In this document: positions 30,758-42,450 of the stretch, piece by piece
How the letters are laid out: each line of letters opens with the position of its first letter
Position numbering within the stretch: position 1 is the stretch's first letter
Origin: Ochotona curzoniae
Taxonomy: Eukaryota > Chordata > Mammalia > Lagomorpha > Ochotonidae
NCBI RefSeq assembly: GCF_017591425.1
Contig: NW_024466599.1
Location: forward strand, 29,426,001-29,490,000
Direction of reading: 5' to 3'
DNA length: 64,000 nt
Translations under genes and position numbers: made by a program
Notes under the pieces: model-generated
Told to the model about the DNA's origin: nothing
What the model saw: only the letters and a program-made list of their open reading frames with translations
Databases searched by the model: none

Positions 30758-33593
30758 CACACACAGAGAAAATCGCAAGCCCAGTCTGGATCTTCTGTTT
30801 CAAGTGGTAGATTCCAGAACTCTGCCTCGTTATGAAGGTTCACCGATTTCTTGGAAGTTCTCCTAAGTAAGGGGTAGGATCTTCGTGATCCTGGGCATTG
30901 ACTGTACAGATGCTAGTTGTTGGGCGGAACGTCTGAGAAATCCACAGAACTCTGGTACTGTCTGAAACAGGATGTCAAAATCTCATAAGGAAAATACAAC
31001 TATCTCCAGCTAAGCGCAGAGCTGCCAGCAGTAAATTGACTTCTCTCCGTTACAAAACATTCCCTATAAGCCACTCTGTGCCAAACTCGTTGTGGGAGGC
31101 GAACATTATGTTGAGAAGGGCATAATGCAGTGAGGCACAAGCATCATTAACAGTGTCTGACACAAAGCAAACCCTCAATAAGTGGATGCTAGTTTACACA
31201 GATCTGGACCAAAAGATGCAGAACTGATTAGCTAGTTAGAAACACTGCTTCACCTGTCTGCCGTATGATCTGTTCACTGTGTGAGCCTAACGAAATTCTT
31301 CATATGGCCACACATCTTGTAAGTATATATTCCCCAGGGTCATAAAGATAGATTTATGTGAAACTAATTAAACTTTAGCCCTGACCAGAGTTTCATACAG
31401 ACTTTTTTGTATTAACTTTAGAAAAAAATAAGCTACTGTTAAGCTTTCTTCTCAAACTTCTGTAAGCTTCAGGCTCCACAGAATTTACCACCGTTGCTCT
31501 CGCAATGAGAAGCGAGAACTGGGAAGAGCACAGGGAAGTAGGATGCTTCCAACATGGAGGGGTCTCTCAACACCAACAGGCTAAACTCCGAGTGTGACTG
31601 CACTGTGATCCCCTGCCTCAGGCACACCTACACCTTCTCAGCCTGTATCTCCATTCTTTCACCACAGCCCAGAAGCTGGAAGAAGTCAAAGAAGATCCTC
31701 CACTGACTGAAAATCACACAAATCCCTTTTCATCATCTCCGGGCTCAAATTTTTCATTCACAACCTTCCCACGATCTGCCACCCCCATTTCAACCCCAAG
31801 CATGCCACTAACCATAGGCAGCAAGATGCCATTAAAAATGAGAATGCTTTTTACACAACCCCTGCTCTACAAACTGATTTCCTGTGAAATACTTGATTTA
31901 TGCAATTTGTAGATTTTAGCTAGTGAACTAAGATCATTTGTACAAGTAAACTGCCATTTACTGCTGTTTCTCCATCTTTTATTACTGTATAATTAAAACC
32001 TACTGTTAGCAGGCACTGTAGAAAAATGTTGTTATGCAGTATGCATTTTAATTGGCTCATAAGCAGCATCTCTTCCTCCAGCAAGCCTGTTTCTCTGTAG
32101 TGATGTATGTGCACAATTGTCAGATTCCATTAGGTGGCTGCAATCCATAACCTTTCAATGAACCTACACTATGCTTCTCCAACTGGCAGGCCTACAGATG
32201 CTTCAGAGTGAAGGACCATGAACTAAGGGTACACGGTATGGACAGGTCGGGCATGAATATGAATAGAAAGCTTAAACGAAGCACAGAGGGGAGCTTGAGT
32301 CTCTCTGCTTACTGAAATGCTTGCAGCCACATGGCCTGATGGATCCATCACTACAGACAGAAAGACAGCTCTCTTCCAGTTCTTTTTCTTACAGGAAAAA
32401 ACAAAAGACTCAAATAGACAATGGAATGGAAGAGCTTCAGATTCTTTAATTTGGGATTCCCTCTGAAACTCCCAACCCCAAAAGGTTTTCCCCACATTGC
32501 TACAATGGTATAGTCCTTCTTAAGGAGTCATAATTCCATCAGTCTCTTATTTAAGTGTGCCCCGACATTGCTGGTACAGACAGTGTCAGACAGTCTGGCA
32601 TCCCTCTGTCTACACGTTTCCAAAAGTTTCATTGGGAGTCCATCTTTTGTTTGGAAGCAGGAATGCATGTTGCATTGTACTCCCACATCTGAATGTGGTA
32701 GACCCCAGTACTCCATCTCTGTACATTTCCATAAAGGAGAGCGCTTCAGATTCTTAACAGAAGAACTGCCTTATCTTTCTATAGGTTCTTTTAGTCAACA
32801 AACTAACCTACAGTATTTGGCACTGAGGGGCAAGGAGAGGGGGGAGTTGTGGCAATTGTCCTCAATATGCTCACAATTACAACAGTTCTCTAAGCCTCCA
32901 ATGGTAGCTTCATAATTCCACTGACCTGGGTTTTCCTAGAGAGAAATGGGAGCGATAGTGTGTGAACAGACTGGCAACTAGTTAGGACTAAGTGAGCTGT
33001 AAGTTTTCCAAGCCCTACAATCACTTGTCAATCAAAAACACCCACCTTCCAAGGATGTCCCCTGTGTTTCACCCAGGAAAAAGAACTGAGAAACATCACG
33101 GGAATCATGTAGAAGTTAAACGCTAAATGGAGGTGCCTTCAAGTTCCCAGATGGCTTCACACATGCTAACTCATAAAAGAAGCTGCAAATTGAGGATGGC
33201 CTCTGTTAACCCCTGACCATGCTTGGGAATGCCATTCAGCTTTTTTACTTCTGTCTCATGGGCAACGCTGATTCATTCACGCCAGGTACTTCCCTGAGTG
33301 AGGCGGCTCGCACTCAAGCAGGAATACATGTTTTTCTAACTATTGAAAAACCTTGCTACTACCTGCACACACTACATGCCTTCCCTTCTTATCTCTGTAA
33401 GGGCTAAGAGCCTGAAGAAAAAAGGAAGATACTCAGGCCCACATCAGGGGGAACAAGTGACATAATGGAAAAACATGGGTTTTAGAATCAGAGAGATGAC
33501 CATTCAAATCCCTCTTAGCAATATACTCGAGTCTATCACCTTTAGAAAAATCAAGTTCATGAAACTGATTTATCTACATACCTTCCCGCCTAC

Positions 33594-33595
<2 letters not shown>
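30758..33595. other. 2.8 kb unique sequence, no gene seen
   Basis: No clear mobile element. A weak MIR/L2-like piece lies at 31125-31195 (ACAGTGTCTGACACAAAGCAAACCCTCAATAAGTGG). The several 60-115-codon frames on both strands (for example 32223-32495 minus, 32568-32915 plus) overlap each other and show no domain signature. Confidence 0.45.

Positions 33596-33650
<55 letters not shown>
33596..33650. repeat. (AC)n microsatellite, about 27 units
   Basis: Uninterrupted AC run between CCTACCT and GAGTCCCTGC. It generates a spurious His-Thr repeat inside the 229-codon frame 33475-34164. Confidence 0.97.
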
Positions 33651-33654
<4 letters not shown>

Positions 33655-33959
33655 CCCTGCAACCTGCAAGGAGCTAAGAGGCTCATTGGCTGCAAGGAGA
33701 AGCAGCATGTTGCCCTCCTCCCTCTCCTGTTCCCTGCACAACAGTTCCCTCATAATTCTTCCTGTGCTCCTTTCCAAGAGAGTTCTACTGCCACACTTAG
33801 CTTCCTCTCACTTTCTGATTGTGAACACTCTGTTCCCTTGCCCTGTTCTTTCCTGTGTCTGTTGGTCCACATTCCTCTGAAGAACCACATTCCAACTATA
33901 CACATCGCCCACTCAGCTACTATCCTATTCCACTTTCCTATCTGTTCCTCTCTAAATCC

Positions 33960-34440
33960 AATCCCAAACTGCACTGGGTTGATTTTGCACACGAATTCCA
34001 TTGCTGCTCCCCCTTTCTTAAAATATTCAGTGGTTCCCTATCCATCACAACTGAGTGAAATCCAGCCCTCCAACCATACCTGGCAAGGCCCTGCCTTACT
34101 TACACTCCACTCTCTTCCCCTTGCTCACTGTACAAGTCACACTGGCCAAACTGCAGCTCTGTAAGCACTTGCTCTTTCCCACCTCACATGCACACCTGCC
34201 CTTGCTGCAGCGCACGCTCCCCACCCACCTGCTTAGTCTACATTCAGCTCAGAGACCACTGCCTCCGGAAGTCCTCTCCTAATTGGCCGAGCAAGATCAT
34301 GGCCCTGTTATTCTCTCTTGGGATGCCTGTTCTATTCCTTCAAAATGACAAGTGTAATCTGGAATTGTTTCTTTATATAGTCACGTAATTGTTTATGTCT
34401 TCCTGAATGACCTGCTTTCTCTGATAGAGGCAGAAAGATA
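33960..34440 (+). mobile_element. L2 LINE ORF2 C-terminus and 3' end, sense
   Basis: TTCAGTGGTTCCCTATCCATCACAACTGAGTGAAATCC, ACCTGGCAAGGCCCTGCC, CACACTGGCCAAACTGCAGC, GCGCACGCTCCCCACC and CAGAGACCACTGCCTCCGGAAGTCCTCTCC match the L2 segment coding for the ORF2 C-terminus. Then GCCCTGTTATTCTC, CTTTATATAGTCACG and TTGTTTATGTCTTCCTGAATGACC match the 3' UTR. It explains the otherwise suspicious open frames here. Confidence 0.8.
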
Positions 34441-35423
34441 TGCTTCCTTTCCACCACATCACAATGGTCACGGCTTATTCTTTTGTAACAAGCAGCTTAA
34501 CAGAAAAGCATAATAAATTTGTTTAATCATAATTTTACGTAACATGGGAGAATTCAGAAGTGAAGATAAAAAGGCCCAAGGGAAAACTGTCTGTATATTT
34601 AAGCTTGAATTCAATGAAGAATGTACAACCACATAGAAATGCCATTAGACAAAGGGGCATGATCTAATGGTAAAAGACGTAGGAGGGGAAACCCATCACG
34701 ACATACCTTTTCAGATTCTTCCTTTCCTCTGTGTCTACCATCATTTTCTCCTGATTTGAGGGATAGAATCCCCTCTGAAATTGTGTCTTAGGATCTTCTG
34801 ACAAGATAGATGGGAGAATTTTATATGACTTGTTCTTACACCGAAAGGCAAGGGAAGGTTAAAGAGAATTTCTTAGTTTTATGATCGGGTTTGAAGGAAA
34901 GGCGCCCTGGTTTCTATGGCGTCTAGGGGAAGAGGATTCATAGTCGCTGTGACTTGCTTTGGAGAGAAAGGGGAAAATTCATGGTCTTTTTGGAGACTCT
35001 TCCAATGAGCTTCAATTCACAGCACTCAGCATTCACAAGCAACAAACCTTGGACTATAATTTTTGAGTCCCAAATGCTGTGAACTATAAATTTCTATGAA
35101 AGCAGCCGCAGTTTCACCCTGAGCCAGAAGCCCAGATCCCTGCACAAGTGTTTGTCAGAGGCCTCCACGCAGCTGTGGTGTGCCGCCTCTTGTGCCTCCA
35201 CCCGCACAGCACCCACACAGCTGGCCTCCTGCACACAGCAGTGTGACACTCTCCTGTGGCACTTTGCATGTTGATCCCTCCCCGGAAGGACGTGCGCTTG
35301 ACACCTGTGTTATTCATCTCCCCTGAGTTCCCAGCATAGCAGAGCATACTTCCACTCCTATATACAATACACAGTTTAACTCCTAATTGTAAAGTGCTAT
35401 TGCAGTCAAGCACAACCAAAGCT
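34441..35423. other. Unique sequence, no gene seen
   Basis: No element that I can name. 34490-34960 has the texture of an old repeat (ACATGGGAGAATTCAGAAG; GGGGCATGATCTAATGG) but I could not assign it. Confidence 0.4.
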
Positions 35424-35906
35424 TTATTCTAACCTTAAAGGGGGAAAGTTCACAGCAAAGTAACAAAGTGCAAGTGAGTACACCCAATGGCAGGTTGCTG
35501 TAGAAATCCAGATGAAATGAGAATGGAACAGATTTAAAGATTGTTGGGCACAAATGATGGAACACGAGACAGACATGAAAGATGTGTCACAGATCAGCCT
35601 GATGAGATATGGGAAGCAGCCAAGAAGCATGGAGAAGGCAGGTGATTGAGCACAAAATGGCGAGGCATCAGGCTTAGGAAAGTGGATGGCAGCGGCGTCT
35701 CCCCTCCAGAGGAGTGCCACAGTGCATGCAGCAGAATGTGACATGGGATGAAGCCGGAGGCAAGGTGCTGAGCAACATGGTAACATGGTGTGCGCATGCT
35801 CCAAGAGCAGGGAATAGGGTGTCCTTCCTGGGAGCAGTGATCGGACCTGTGCGTCTCGCAGTCTGAACAGCTCTGAAGCTGAAAGGGAGCACAGACGATC
35901 GTTCAA
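35424..35906 (-). other. 160-codon unassigned open frame
   Basis: The minus-strand frame is open from an ATG at 35906 to a stop at 35424. The translation is Cys-, Leu-, Ser- and His-rich, without a signal peptide, recognisable domain or low-complexity repeat. An AATAAAG lies downstream on the same strand (about 35425-35431), immediately around the stop. No promoter-like or splice structure is evident and codon use is unremarkable. It could be chance in a locally GC-richer patch, or a piece of an old LTR element. No function can be assigned. Confidence 0.15.
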
Positions 35907-36154
35907 AAGTCATACGAGAACAATGGATGCTTCACCTGCTCTTTGTAGCCAAGACACTACTCCATCGGGGACTGCAAGAGCAGCCCAGGACCAACAGGGG
36001 AGAGAAATAAGGCCCTACCCAAACAGTTCCCTGAAGTATTTCTCAAAAGGCATTAAGACACAAATCGGTTCCCTTTGATGTAAAAGGAATCCAGGTAAAT
36101 TGTCATAGAAACAGCCCATTGATTTTAACATCATTGTTCTTTCCAGCTACATTT

Positions 36155-36315
36155 GACTGAGCTTTCCCAGTATGCCAGGCACATCACGTCTTTCACCTCT
36201 ACACAGAACATATGACAACGCAGATTCAGAGAGAATCACTTACAGAAACACAGAATTAGTTCAGTGCACAGTCGCAGAGTGGCATGGACCCAAGTCTACA
36301 TGAAATTGAGGCCAG
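36155..36315 (-). mobile_element. Probable MIR SINE, antisense, decayed
   Basis: CCCAGTATGCCAGGCACATCACG, then GACAACGCAGATTCAGAGAGAATCACTTACAGAAACACAG and GCAGAGTGGCATGGACCCAAGTCTACATG follow the reverse MIR order. Confidence 0.5.
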
Positions 36316-36699
36316 ACTTCTTTTCTTCAACCCCACTGAGTTTATTCCACTGTGCAACACTTCAGCATTGACCTGCATATGCAAATCTGACATTTCCAGG
36401 TGGTGAAACACATTTAGGGTGAGGCCCTTGACTGCAAGGCGAGAAAAAGATGAACTGGCCTCTGCAGAGATCAAAACCATGATCTTGTCTTTACTTGTTC
36501 ATTCTGCCACCGAAGTGCTTAGGGTGGGCAAACACTGCCCATCCAAAAGTTAGAAAGCATTTTGTGTCCTTTCCTATTATGTAGGTGATTCGTTCACTGA
36601 AAGAGGTCAGCCTTTCAAAATAAGTCACTGGACAGAAGGCAGGTATAAATTATCATTCAGAAAGGCTTTTAAAGAACTTCCCCAGATTGTGAAATGTGA

Positions 36700-37110
36700 G
36701 CCATAGAGCGTTGGAAATCTACCTTCAAGATGTGGTCTGCCTTCAGAACCAGCTCCCAGATCCTGATCCTCAGAGGCAGCGGCGCCCCTGCAGACGTTCT
36801 CCACGAGGGTTCTGGTGGCCTCGCCACGTGCTCACACTGCCACCTGCTGGACACGCTGCACTTCTACCTTCCCCAATACCTCTCCACCGATTACTCACTC
36901 CATCACTTCCTTTGGCGTTGCAAATTGTCTTCCACAGGAATTCTGATCTCTAATCAATTACTCTCCTCAGACGGACGGCAAGGAAAAGCAGGTAGGAGAG
37001 CCAGTGTGCGCTGATGGTGGCTGCAGACGAACGGTGCGTGCGGAACAAAGCAGGCAGGGCTGCGGGAAGGGGTCTGCGTGAGCTGATGCTGAGAGCCGGC
37101 AGCGCCCGAG
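36700..37110. other. Small CpG-rich patch
   Basis: About 22 CpG dinucleotides in roughly 410 bp, by eye count, in an otherwise CpG-poor window. It contains a CACGTG E-box (36825-36830) and clusters such as GACGAACGGTGCGTGCGG (37026-37043). Overlapping frames at 36696-36953 and 36730-37014 are open on the plus strand but resemble no family. It is outside any SINE I can recognise. Could be a weak CpG island, an alternative promoter or an old exon-bearing duplication. Confidence 0.45.
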
Positions 37111-38479
37111 AATCTAGCTGTGCAAATGTTCAGAACACTCATACACTTGGCCACAACTCCAAGCATAAAATCTCCCCAAACCTGTTCTTAATAGGGATAA
37201 GTGTGTAACTCCCTGTGCATTTTCTTTTCTTACAAGCACAGCCTGCGTTTCTGAGGACGAGCAGATTTCCAGCCCCAAAACGTGGAACCATTACCTGAGG
37301 AGACCACAGGCAGCAGTCTTTTTTTTTTTTTTACAAAGAATTTCAGCCTCCACTTTCCATTCACTCACAGCATGAAAACAAATCACCATGCTTGCAGATT
37401 TTCAAATGAAAGCTTTAGATGGTACGCGTTGATCAAACACTGGTCTTCAGATACCTATTTCCATAGGCTTTGAGATGTTTTGCCTTTCTTTTTTCATTTT
37501 CCTTATGTTGACCTCCACCTGGCCTGTGAATAGAGCCAGCTGACCCACGATAATCCCCTTCTAAGCCAAACAGGCTGCTCAACTCCATTGCCTTGGGCTA
37601 AGCTTGGAATAGAAAGATGGGTTGGAGATCCTTGAAGGTGAAAGTCCATCCCATGATGTCATTCTCATACATGTAAATTTCAAACAACACCACAAAAATG
37701 AACTAGGATCACCCCCAAATCTACTTTCCAAAGGAAGGCATTCATTAAAGATTCTCATTTATCCAAGTATTCAGAACCTGCTAATAAGAAAAAAAATCAA
37801 ATTTCTTGACCTCTGACCAGTTTTTCAGATTTTCTCTGAATCCTGCACTGCCTACTAATGTCACATGTAAATCTAAAACATGCATGGCCAGTTTCTTCCA
37901 AGTAGTCTTCCTTACTTCATGGCTTCAAGCAGACTTGAATGTGGTGGGCTTCAGGCCTGTGTCAGGTTTGAACACTCACTGGAGATCAAGACTCAGCTCT
38001 AGCTGCTCACTCATTTCACCTTGAACGTGCTATAACCAACTTGAGCTCATTTTGGTTAATCTCAAGTCTTTGCCATTCTGGCTAAATCCCTCAAACTGCT
38101 CCTTCCCTCATATAAAGATTCCAGTTCATAGCAAAAATGCCCCCAAGATTACAAATCCAAACCCCAAATACCACCTGTAGACGCCACACTTTTCATACAG
38201 TCATGAGGTGTTATTAGATCAAGCACTGGATAGTAGCATACTCTTGTTCCCCACCACACTGATACTTCTGTCTTTTCACTGGGACTATTGGCCTAACCTT
38301 GAACCTGTCTACCTTTCGCCACACTTAATGTTCTCCCTCTTATCCTCCATATTCAAACAGTATAAAACCAGTAATTTGATATCAAAATCATTGTACATAA
38401 ATATAAAATTAAATACGTTGACTTTATCACAACCAATTTTAACTCTGCAAAAGACTTCAGTAAGAGAATAAAAAGCTCA
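37111..38479. other. Unique sequence, no gene seen
   Basis: No recognised element apart from a short T run at 37318-37332. Confidence 0.45.
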
Positions 38480-38912
38480 AGCATAGATGGTACGGTAGCA
38501 TTCACAAGCCACATCTGGCAGATGACTTATACCTAGAATAAGAAAAACAACTACTCAAACTTTTAACCTTGGGAAAACAATCCAACTTCTAAATGATCAA
38601 CAGGCATGCACACATATTGCCTAGAATAAGATCTTCGCTAGCAACTAAGCACAAAAGGATGTTCAACATGGTGAGCCATAAGGCAAATGCAAATTAAAAC
38701 CACACTGAGCTATAAATGCACCTAGCAGAATGGCTAAAATTGTGGTAACACCAGCATCAGGGATGGAGGTAGAGAAACTGAATCACTGGTGAGAATCAAA
38801 AGTGGTAAGACACTCTGGAAGCTATTTAGGCACTTCCTTTAAAAAATAAAAATAATCTTTCCATGCAACCCAGTAATTGCACCTTTGGGCATATAACTCA
38901 GAATTGAAGACT
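38480..38912 (+). mobile_element. Old L1 ORF2 3' part, left of a nested SINE
   Basis: TATACCTAGAATAAGAAAAACAACTACTC, AAGGATGTTCAACATGGTGAGCCATAAGGCAAATGCAAATTAAAACCACACTGAGCTATAAATGC, then AGAATGGCTAAAATTGTGG and CCATGCAACCCAGTAATTGCACC follow the L1 ORF2 C-terminal half. It continues after the SINE at 39235. Confidence 0.85.
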
Positions 38913-39234
38913 AATTTTTTTGAAGATATATTTATTTCTTTGAAAGGCAGAGTCACAGAGAAGAAGAGACAAAGAGAGGTCTTCCATCTGCTGGATCACT
39001 CCCCAAATGACTGCAGTAATAGAGGCTGTGCCAGGCCAAGAGCTTCATCTAGTCCTTCTAATCTCACTCCACCCAACCCCCAAGTGCAGAAGCCCAAGTA
39101 ACTGGCCCATCTTCTTCTTCTTTCCCAAAGTGACTTACCAGGGAGCTGGATTGGAATCAAACCAGGACGCCTAGAGAATGCTAACTGCACAGGAGGTCAC
39201 TTCAATCCTCTATACCACAATATGTGCCTTGGAA
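38913..39234 (-). mobile_element. Old C-type SINE, antisense, nested in L1
   Basis: TTTTTTTGAAGATATATTTATTTCTTTGAAAGGCAGAGTCACAGAGA, GGTCTTCCATCTGCTGGATCACTCCCCAAATGACTGC, GGGAGCTGGATTGGAATC and CTATACCACAATATGTGCC form the reverse old C-SINE. It splits the L1 fragment, so it is younger. Confidence 0.9.
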
Positions 39235-39830
39235 ACTTACTTCCATTCAGAAATGTGTACTTTACTTTTAATCGACAAAAGCTATCCAAATGCTCTTTAA
39301 TAAGTGAATGGTTAAACTATGGAACATATATCCTATGAAACACTATTTAACAATAAAAAGAATGGACTATTGATATAGTTAGCTTGAATGAACATCAAGG
39401 AAATTACTCAGTTGATGAAAAGCCAATGTCAAAAGGATGCATACATACTGCATGATTCCCCTTATGTAGCATTTATAAATTTACAATCATAACAATGCAG
39501 ATCAGATTAGTAGTTGACAGGAGTCAGGAATAGGGGAAGAAAATTACCGAAGCTCTACAAAGGAAACAGGAGGGAGGCTTGCTTTAATGGTACAGTTAAG
39601 TGGTTTAATTCTGTGCACAAAGTACACAAAAATACACATTCCCCTACACACACGAATCCCATAATTACTTATGTTAACTAGTGAAATCTGTGCAATACAT
39701 GTGGTTTACAGCAACAGCAGTCTAGTTTTGCTATTCTGTTATGATTTTGTAAGACATTCTCCACATTGACAGAAGTTGGATAAAGGACCTTGCTATACAT
39801 CTTTCTGTAAGCCTATAACTATTTTAATAT
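39235..39830 (+). mobile_element. Old L1 ORF2 end and 3' UTR, right of the nested SINE
   Basis: ATCGACAAAAGCTATCCAAATGCTC, AAGTGAATGGTTAAACTATGGAACATATATCC, ACTATTTAACAATAAAAAGAATGGACTATTGATA, GCATGATTCCCCTTATGTAGC, then a decayed 3' UTR. The order is co-linear with 38480-38912. Confidence 0.8.
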
Positions 39831-40344
39831 AAAGGTTTTTTTAAAAAATCTCATCTCATTGTTTTTGCACGTTTTCTAATATATAGCTCTCATTATTTAT
39901 AAAACACATTCATTTATGCATAACACTTAGGGTCCTCCATTTCAACTGTCATTTCCTGTTGAATGTACTCATTAACTTCACTGTCTTCCCACATCATTGT
40001 TGTGTTTGGTCAATGTCTGATATTTTAGTAAAACATTTACCTCTACTTCTAGGATTACAAAGATATGTGCATGTAATCTGAAAGTTCTTCATTGGCTAGC
40101 GCTGGGCATTCTAACCATATTCCACAGTTGTATAATAAGTATCTGCATACCCAACCCAGATTAATCTATCAAGAATTTATCCAACCTGGATATGAATAGG
40201 AGTGGTGTCATAACAGAAGAAAAATGGGTGCAACTTATGAGAGCATATAGGCAGTAGCAATGGTGAAAGGCATCCAGAGTAGAGAATCCTCCTTCACTCG
40301 AGTTGGTAAATTTCAGAAGCCCAGTGTGGTAGTTTGGGGATGGG
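39831..40344. other. Unique sequence, no gene seen
   Basis: AT-rich, no recognised element. Confidence 0.4.
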
Positions 40345-40765
40345 GAGGCTGCCCTAACAGAGCTACAAACTGAGCACCTTACCAGAGGCTGGGAAGCCAG
40401 CAATTAGATCAGTTGTCTGACAATCGGGTTCTCTCTGAGGGCCGAGAGAAAATCTTTTCCTTACCTCTCCCCTCCATTTTAGTTATCGGCTGGTAGCCTT
40501 TGGTGCTCCCTGGGTTGTTAAAGCCTCACCCCGACTCTGATCTCTGCCTCCTTCATATGATGTTCTCACCATGAGCAAGTCTGTCCAAACTTCAGGTTCT
40601 CCCATTTTATAACACCAGGCACAGAGACTAGGGGCCCACCCTTCCATGACATCTTAATTATTAACAGCTGCAATAACATTATCTCAAAGTCACATTCTGA
40701 GGTACTGAAAGGTTAGGATGTCAACATATGGATTTGGGTTGCATTTAACATAACTCAGTTCCTAA
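40345..40765 (-). mobile_element. MLT1-like MaLR LTR, antisense
   Basis: GGGAGGCTGCCCTAACAGAGCTACAAACTGAGC, GAGAGAAAATCTTTTCCTTACCTC, GGGGCCCACCCTTCCATGACATCTTAATTATTAACAGC and CAAAGTCACATTCTGAGGTACTGAAAGGTTAGGATGTCAACATATGGATTTGGG are the reverse of a MaLR LTR (GCTGCCATAACAAAATACCACA; CACATTCACAGGTACC; TTAGGACTTCAACATAT). Confidence 0.65.
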
Positions 40766-41226
40766 CATGCAGTATGCACAAGAAACCAAGGACAATTTTT
40801 GTTCCTTCTGTTTGAATGAATAGCTGGTCTACACATCAAGAATTCCCCTGGTACTAACAAGTGCACACAAGTTTGATGTGGAAATTGGCAGAAGCTTCTT
40901 GTAGACTCTTATGTTTATCCCAGAAGACAGCCAACAACCATATGAGAGTGCCTGACACTCTATTAGCAGATATTTGATGACTTGCCAGATCTGCAGTTGA
41001 ATCATTCCGCAATCAAGCCACTAATAACATAGTAATCATATTCCAGTGTATATAGTTGACTCACCTCAGAGATGGCTCAGTCATAAATTATCTGTAAAAT
41101 TCTCCTTGTGAAAAAAAATACTACTAAAAACAAACCTGATTGCTGAATAACTCATTTTCAGTTTAGGAGATTAGCTGATTTAGCCAAACATGGAAACCAG
41201 TTGTGAACAGGCATTGTGAGAAGTGT
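40766..41226. other. Unique sequence, no gene seen
   Basis: No recognised element. Confidence 0.4.
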
Positions 41227-41235
41227 GGGAATATT

Positions 41236-41563
41236 ACTATTTCTTTTATTTTTTATTTGAAAAGCAGATTTACAGAGAGAATGAGAGACAGACAGATCTT
41301 CCATCCACTGGCTCACTCCACAAATGGCCCAGGTGGCCAGACCTGAGCTGATCTGAAGCCAGAAATCAAGAGTTCAGAGCTTCTCCAGGTCTCCTACGTG
41401 GGTACAGGAGCCCAAACACTTGAGTCTTTCTCCACTGCCTTTCCAGGCCATAAGCAGGGAGTAGGATCAGAACTGGGTCATCTAGGACATGAACCAATGG
41501 CCATATGGAAGTCCTGTGCTTACAGGTGGAGGATTAGCCTACTGAGCCACTACACCAGTCCTG
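41236..41563 (-). mobile_element. Old C-type SINE, antisense
   Basis: TTTATTTTTTATTTGAAAAGCAGATTTACAGAGAGA, CCATCCACTGGCTCACTCC, CTTCTCCAGGTCTCCTACGTGG, CATAAGCAGGGAG and CACTACACCAGTCCTGG. An imperfect flanking duplication is visible: GGGAATATTACTATT (41227-41241) and GGGAACACTGTTATT (41562-41576). The frame at 41398-41661 lies within it and is not a gene. Confidence 0.92.
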
Positions 41564-41576
41564 GGAACACTGTTAT

Positions 41577-42064
41577 TCTAAATACTGCCTATAAACTGAG
41601 TAATGGAGTGCTGGTGTTTAGAGGGAGAATATCAGCTCTTCCAATGGAACCTAATGTTTAATTCTCCTTTGTGTTCAATTCATCCCTTTCATGTATGTGT
41701 GTGTTCAGTGTAGATGAGTCTAACTGGAGTATGAATGCCCACTTTGAAATTTTTGTCTAATAACTTCTGGTATTCCCCAGAATTCAGCATCTCAACTAGG
41801 ACTTCCATTTTCACATCTTGACCATCTGTCTGTATGCACACAGACCACATTTTCTAGGCTTCATGTAACATGAGATTATGTAAGCACACATGCAGAAATA
41901 TTTAATTTTTAATCTAATCATCCGTAAGGAAATGTAAAATCTATTTGCAAAAAATTAGCACTCAACTTTATGTCAGTATTTGATGGAAAAGTGATTAGTC
42001 TCCTTTCCATCTCAGCCTTTTCACTAAAATTTTTACTTTTTCTTCTTTCTCCAGTTTATGTTTC
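41577..42064. other. Unique sequence, no gene seen
   Basis: No recognised element; AT-rich. Confidence 0.4.
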
Positions 42065-42150
42065 TCAAATATACATATATATCATATATTAAATATATAT
42101 GATATGATATAGGAGATCTATATACATACACATACATATGCATGTATGTA
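42065..42150. repeat. AT-rich TATATA/CATACA low-complexity repeat
   Basis: Alternating ATATAC, ATATAT and ACATACAT units between CTCAAATATACATATATATC and ATGTATACATC. Confidence 0.85.
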
Positions 42151-42154
42151 TACA

Positions 42155-42450
42155 TCAGCAGGTGATTGACCTAGCAGTTAAAATGCCCACATCCCACATC
42201 AGTGTTCTTGCGTTCAATTCCAAGCTTCAGCCTCTGCCTCCAGCTTCCTGCCAATGCCACCCGCGGGTGTCAGTAGCGACAGTTGAAGTCATTGGGTTCC
42301 TGCTCCCACTTACATGGCCTTTACATTCCCAGCTCCTGTTCTAGCCCCCACCTGGCTTCTGCTTGGCCCCAGTCATCGCAGACATTTGAAGAGTCTACTC
42401 ACGGTCTTTCTCTTTCACCCTCATGTATAGAGATACAGTTCTATACACAT
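42155..42450 (+). mobile_element. Old C-type SINE, sense
   Basis: AGCAGGTGATTGACCTAGCAGTTAAAATGCCCAC head, GTTCTTGCGTTCAATTCCAAGC B box region, CAGCTTCCTGCCAATGCCACCC, TTGGGTTCCTGCTCCCACTTACATGG and CTCACGGTCTTTCTCTTTCACCCTCATGTATAG tail. It inserted in the AT repeat. Confidence 0.8.

Noticed and set aside
30207..30835. 133-codon and related frames
   Set aside because: Made of SINE body plus flank. The Arg/Gly/Pro-rich ends recur at each young SINE.
31125..31195. MIR or L2 tail (AACAGTGTCTGACACAAAGC, CCTCAATAAGTGG)
   Set aside because: Too short to distinguish the two families or chance; mentioned only inside the gap entry.
33475..34164. 229-codon frame, longest in the window
   Set aside because: Its middle is the CA repeat (His-Thr) and its end is L2 LINE sequence.
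34490..34960. Old repeat-like texture, possibly an LTR internal piece
   Set aside because: I could not place it against any family with confidence.
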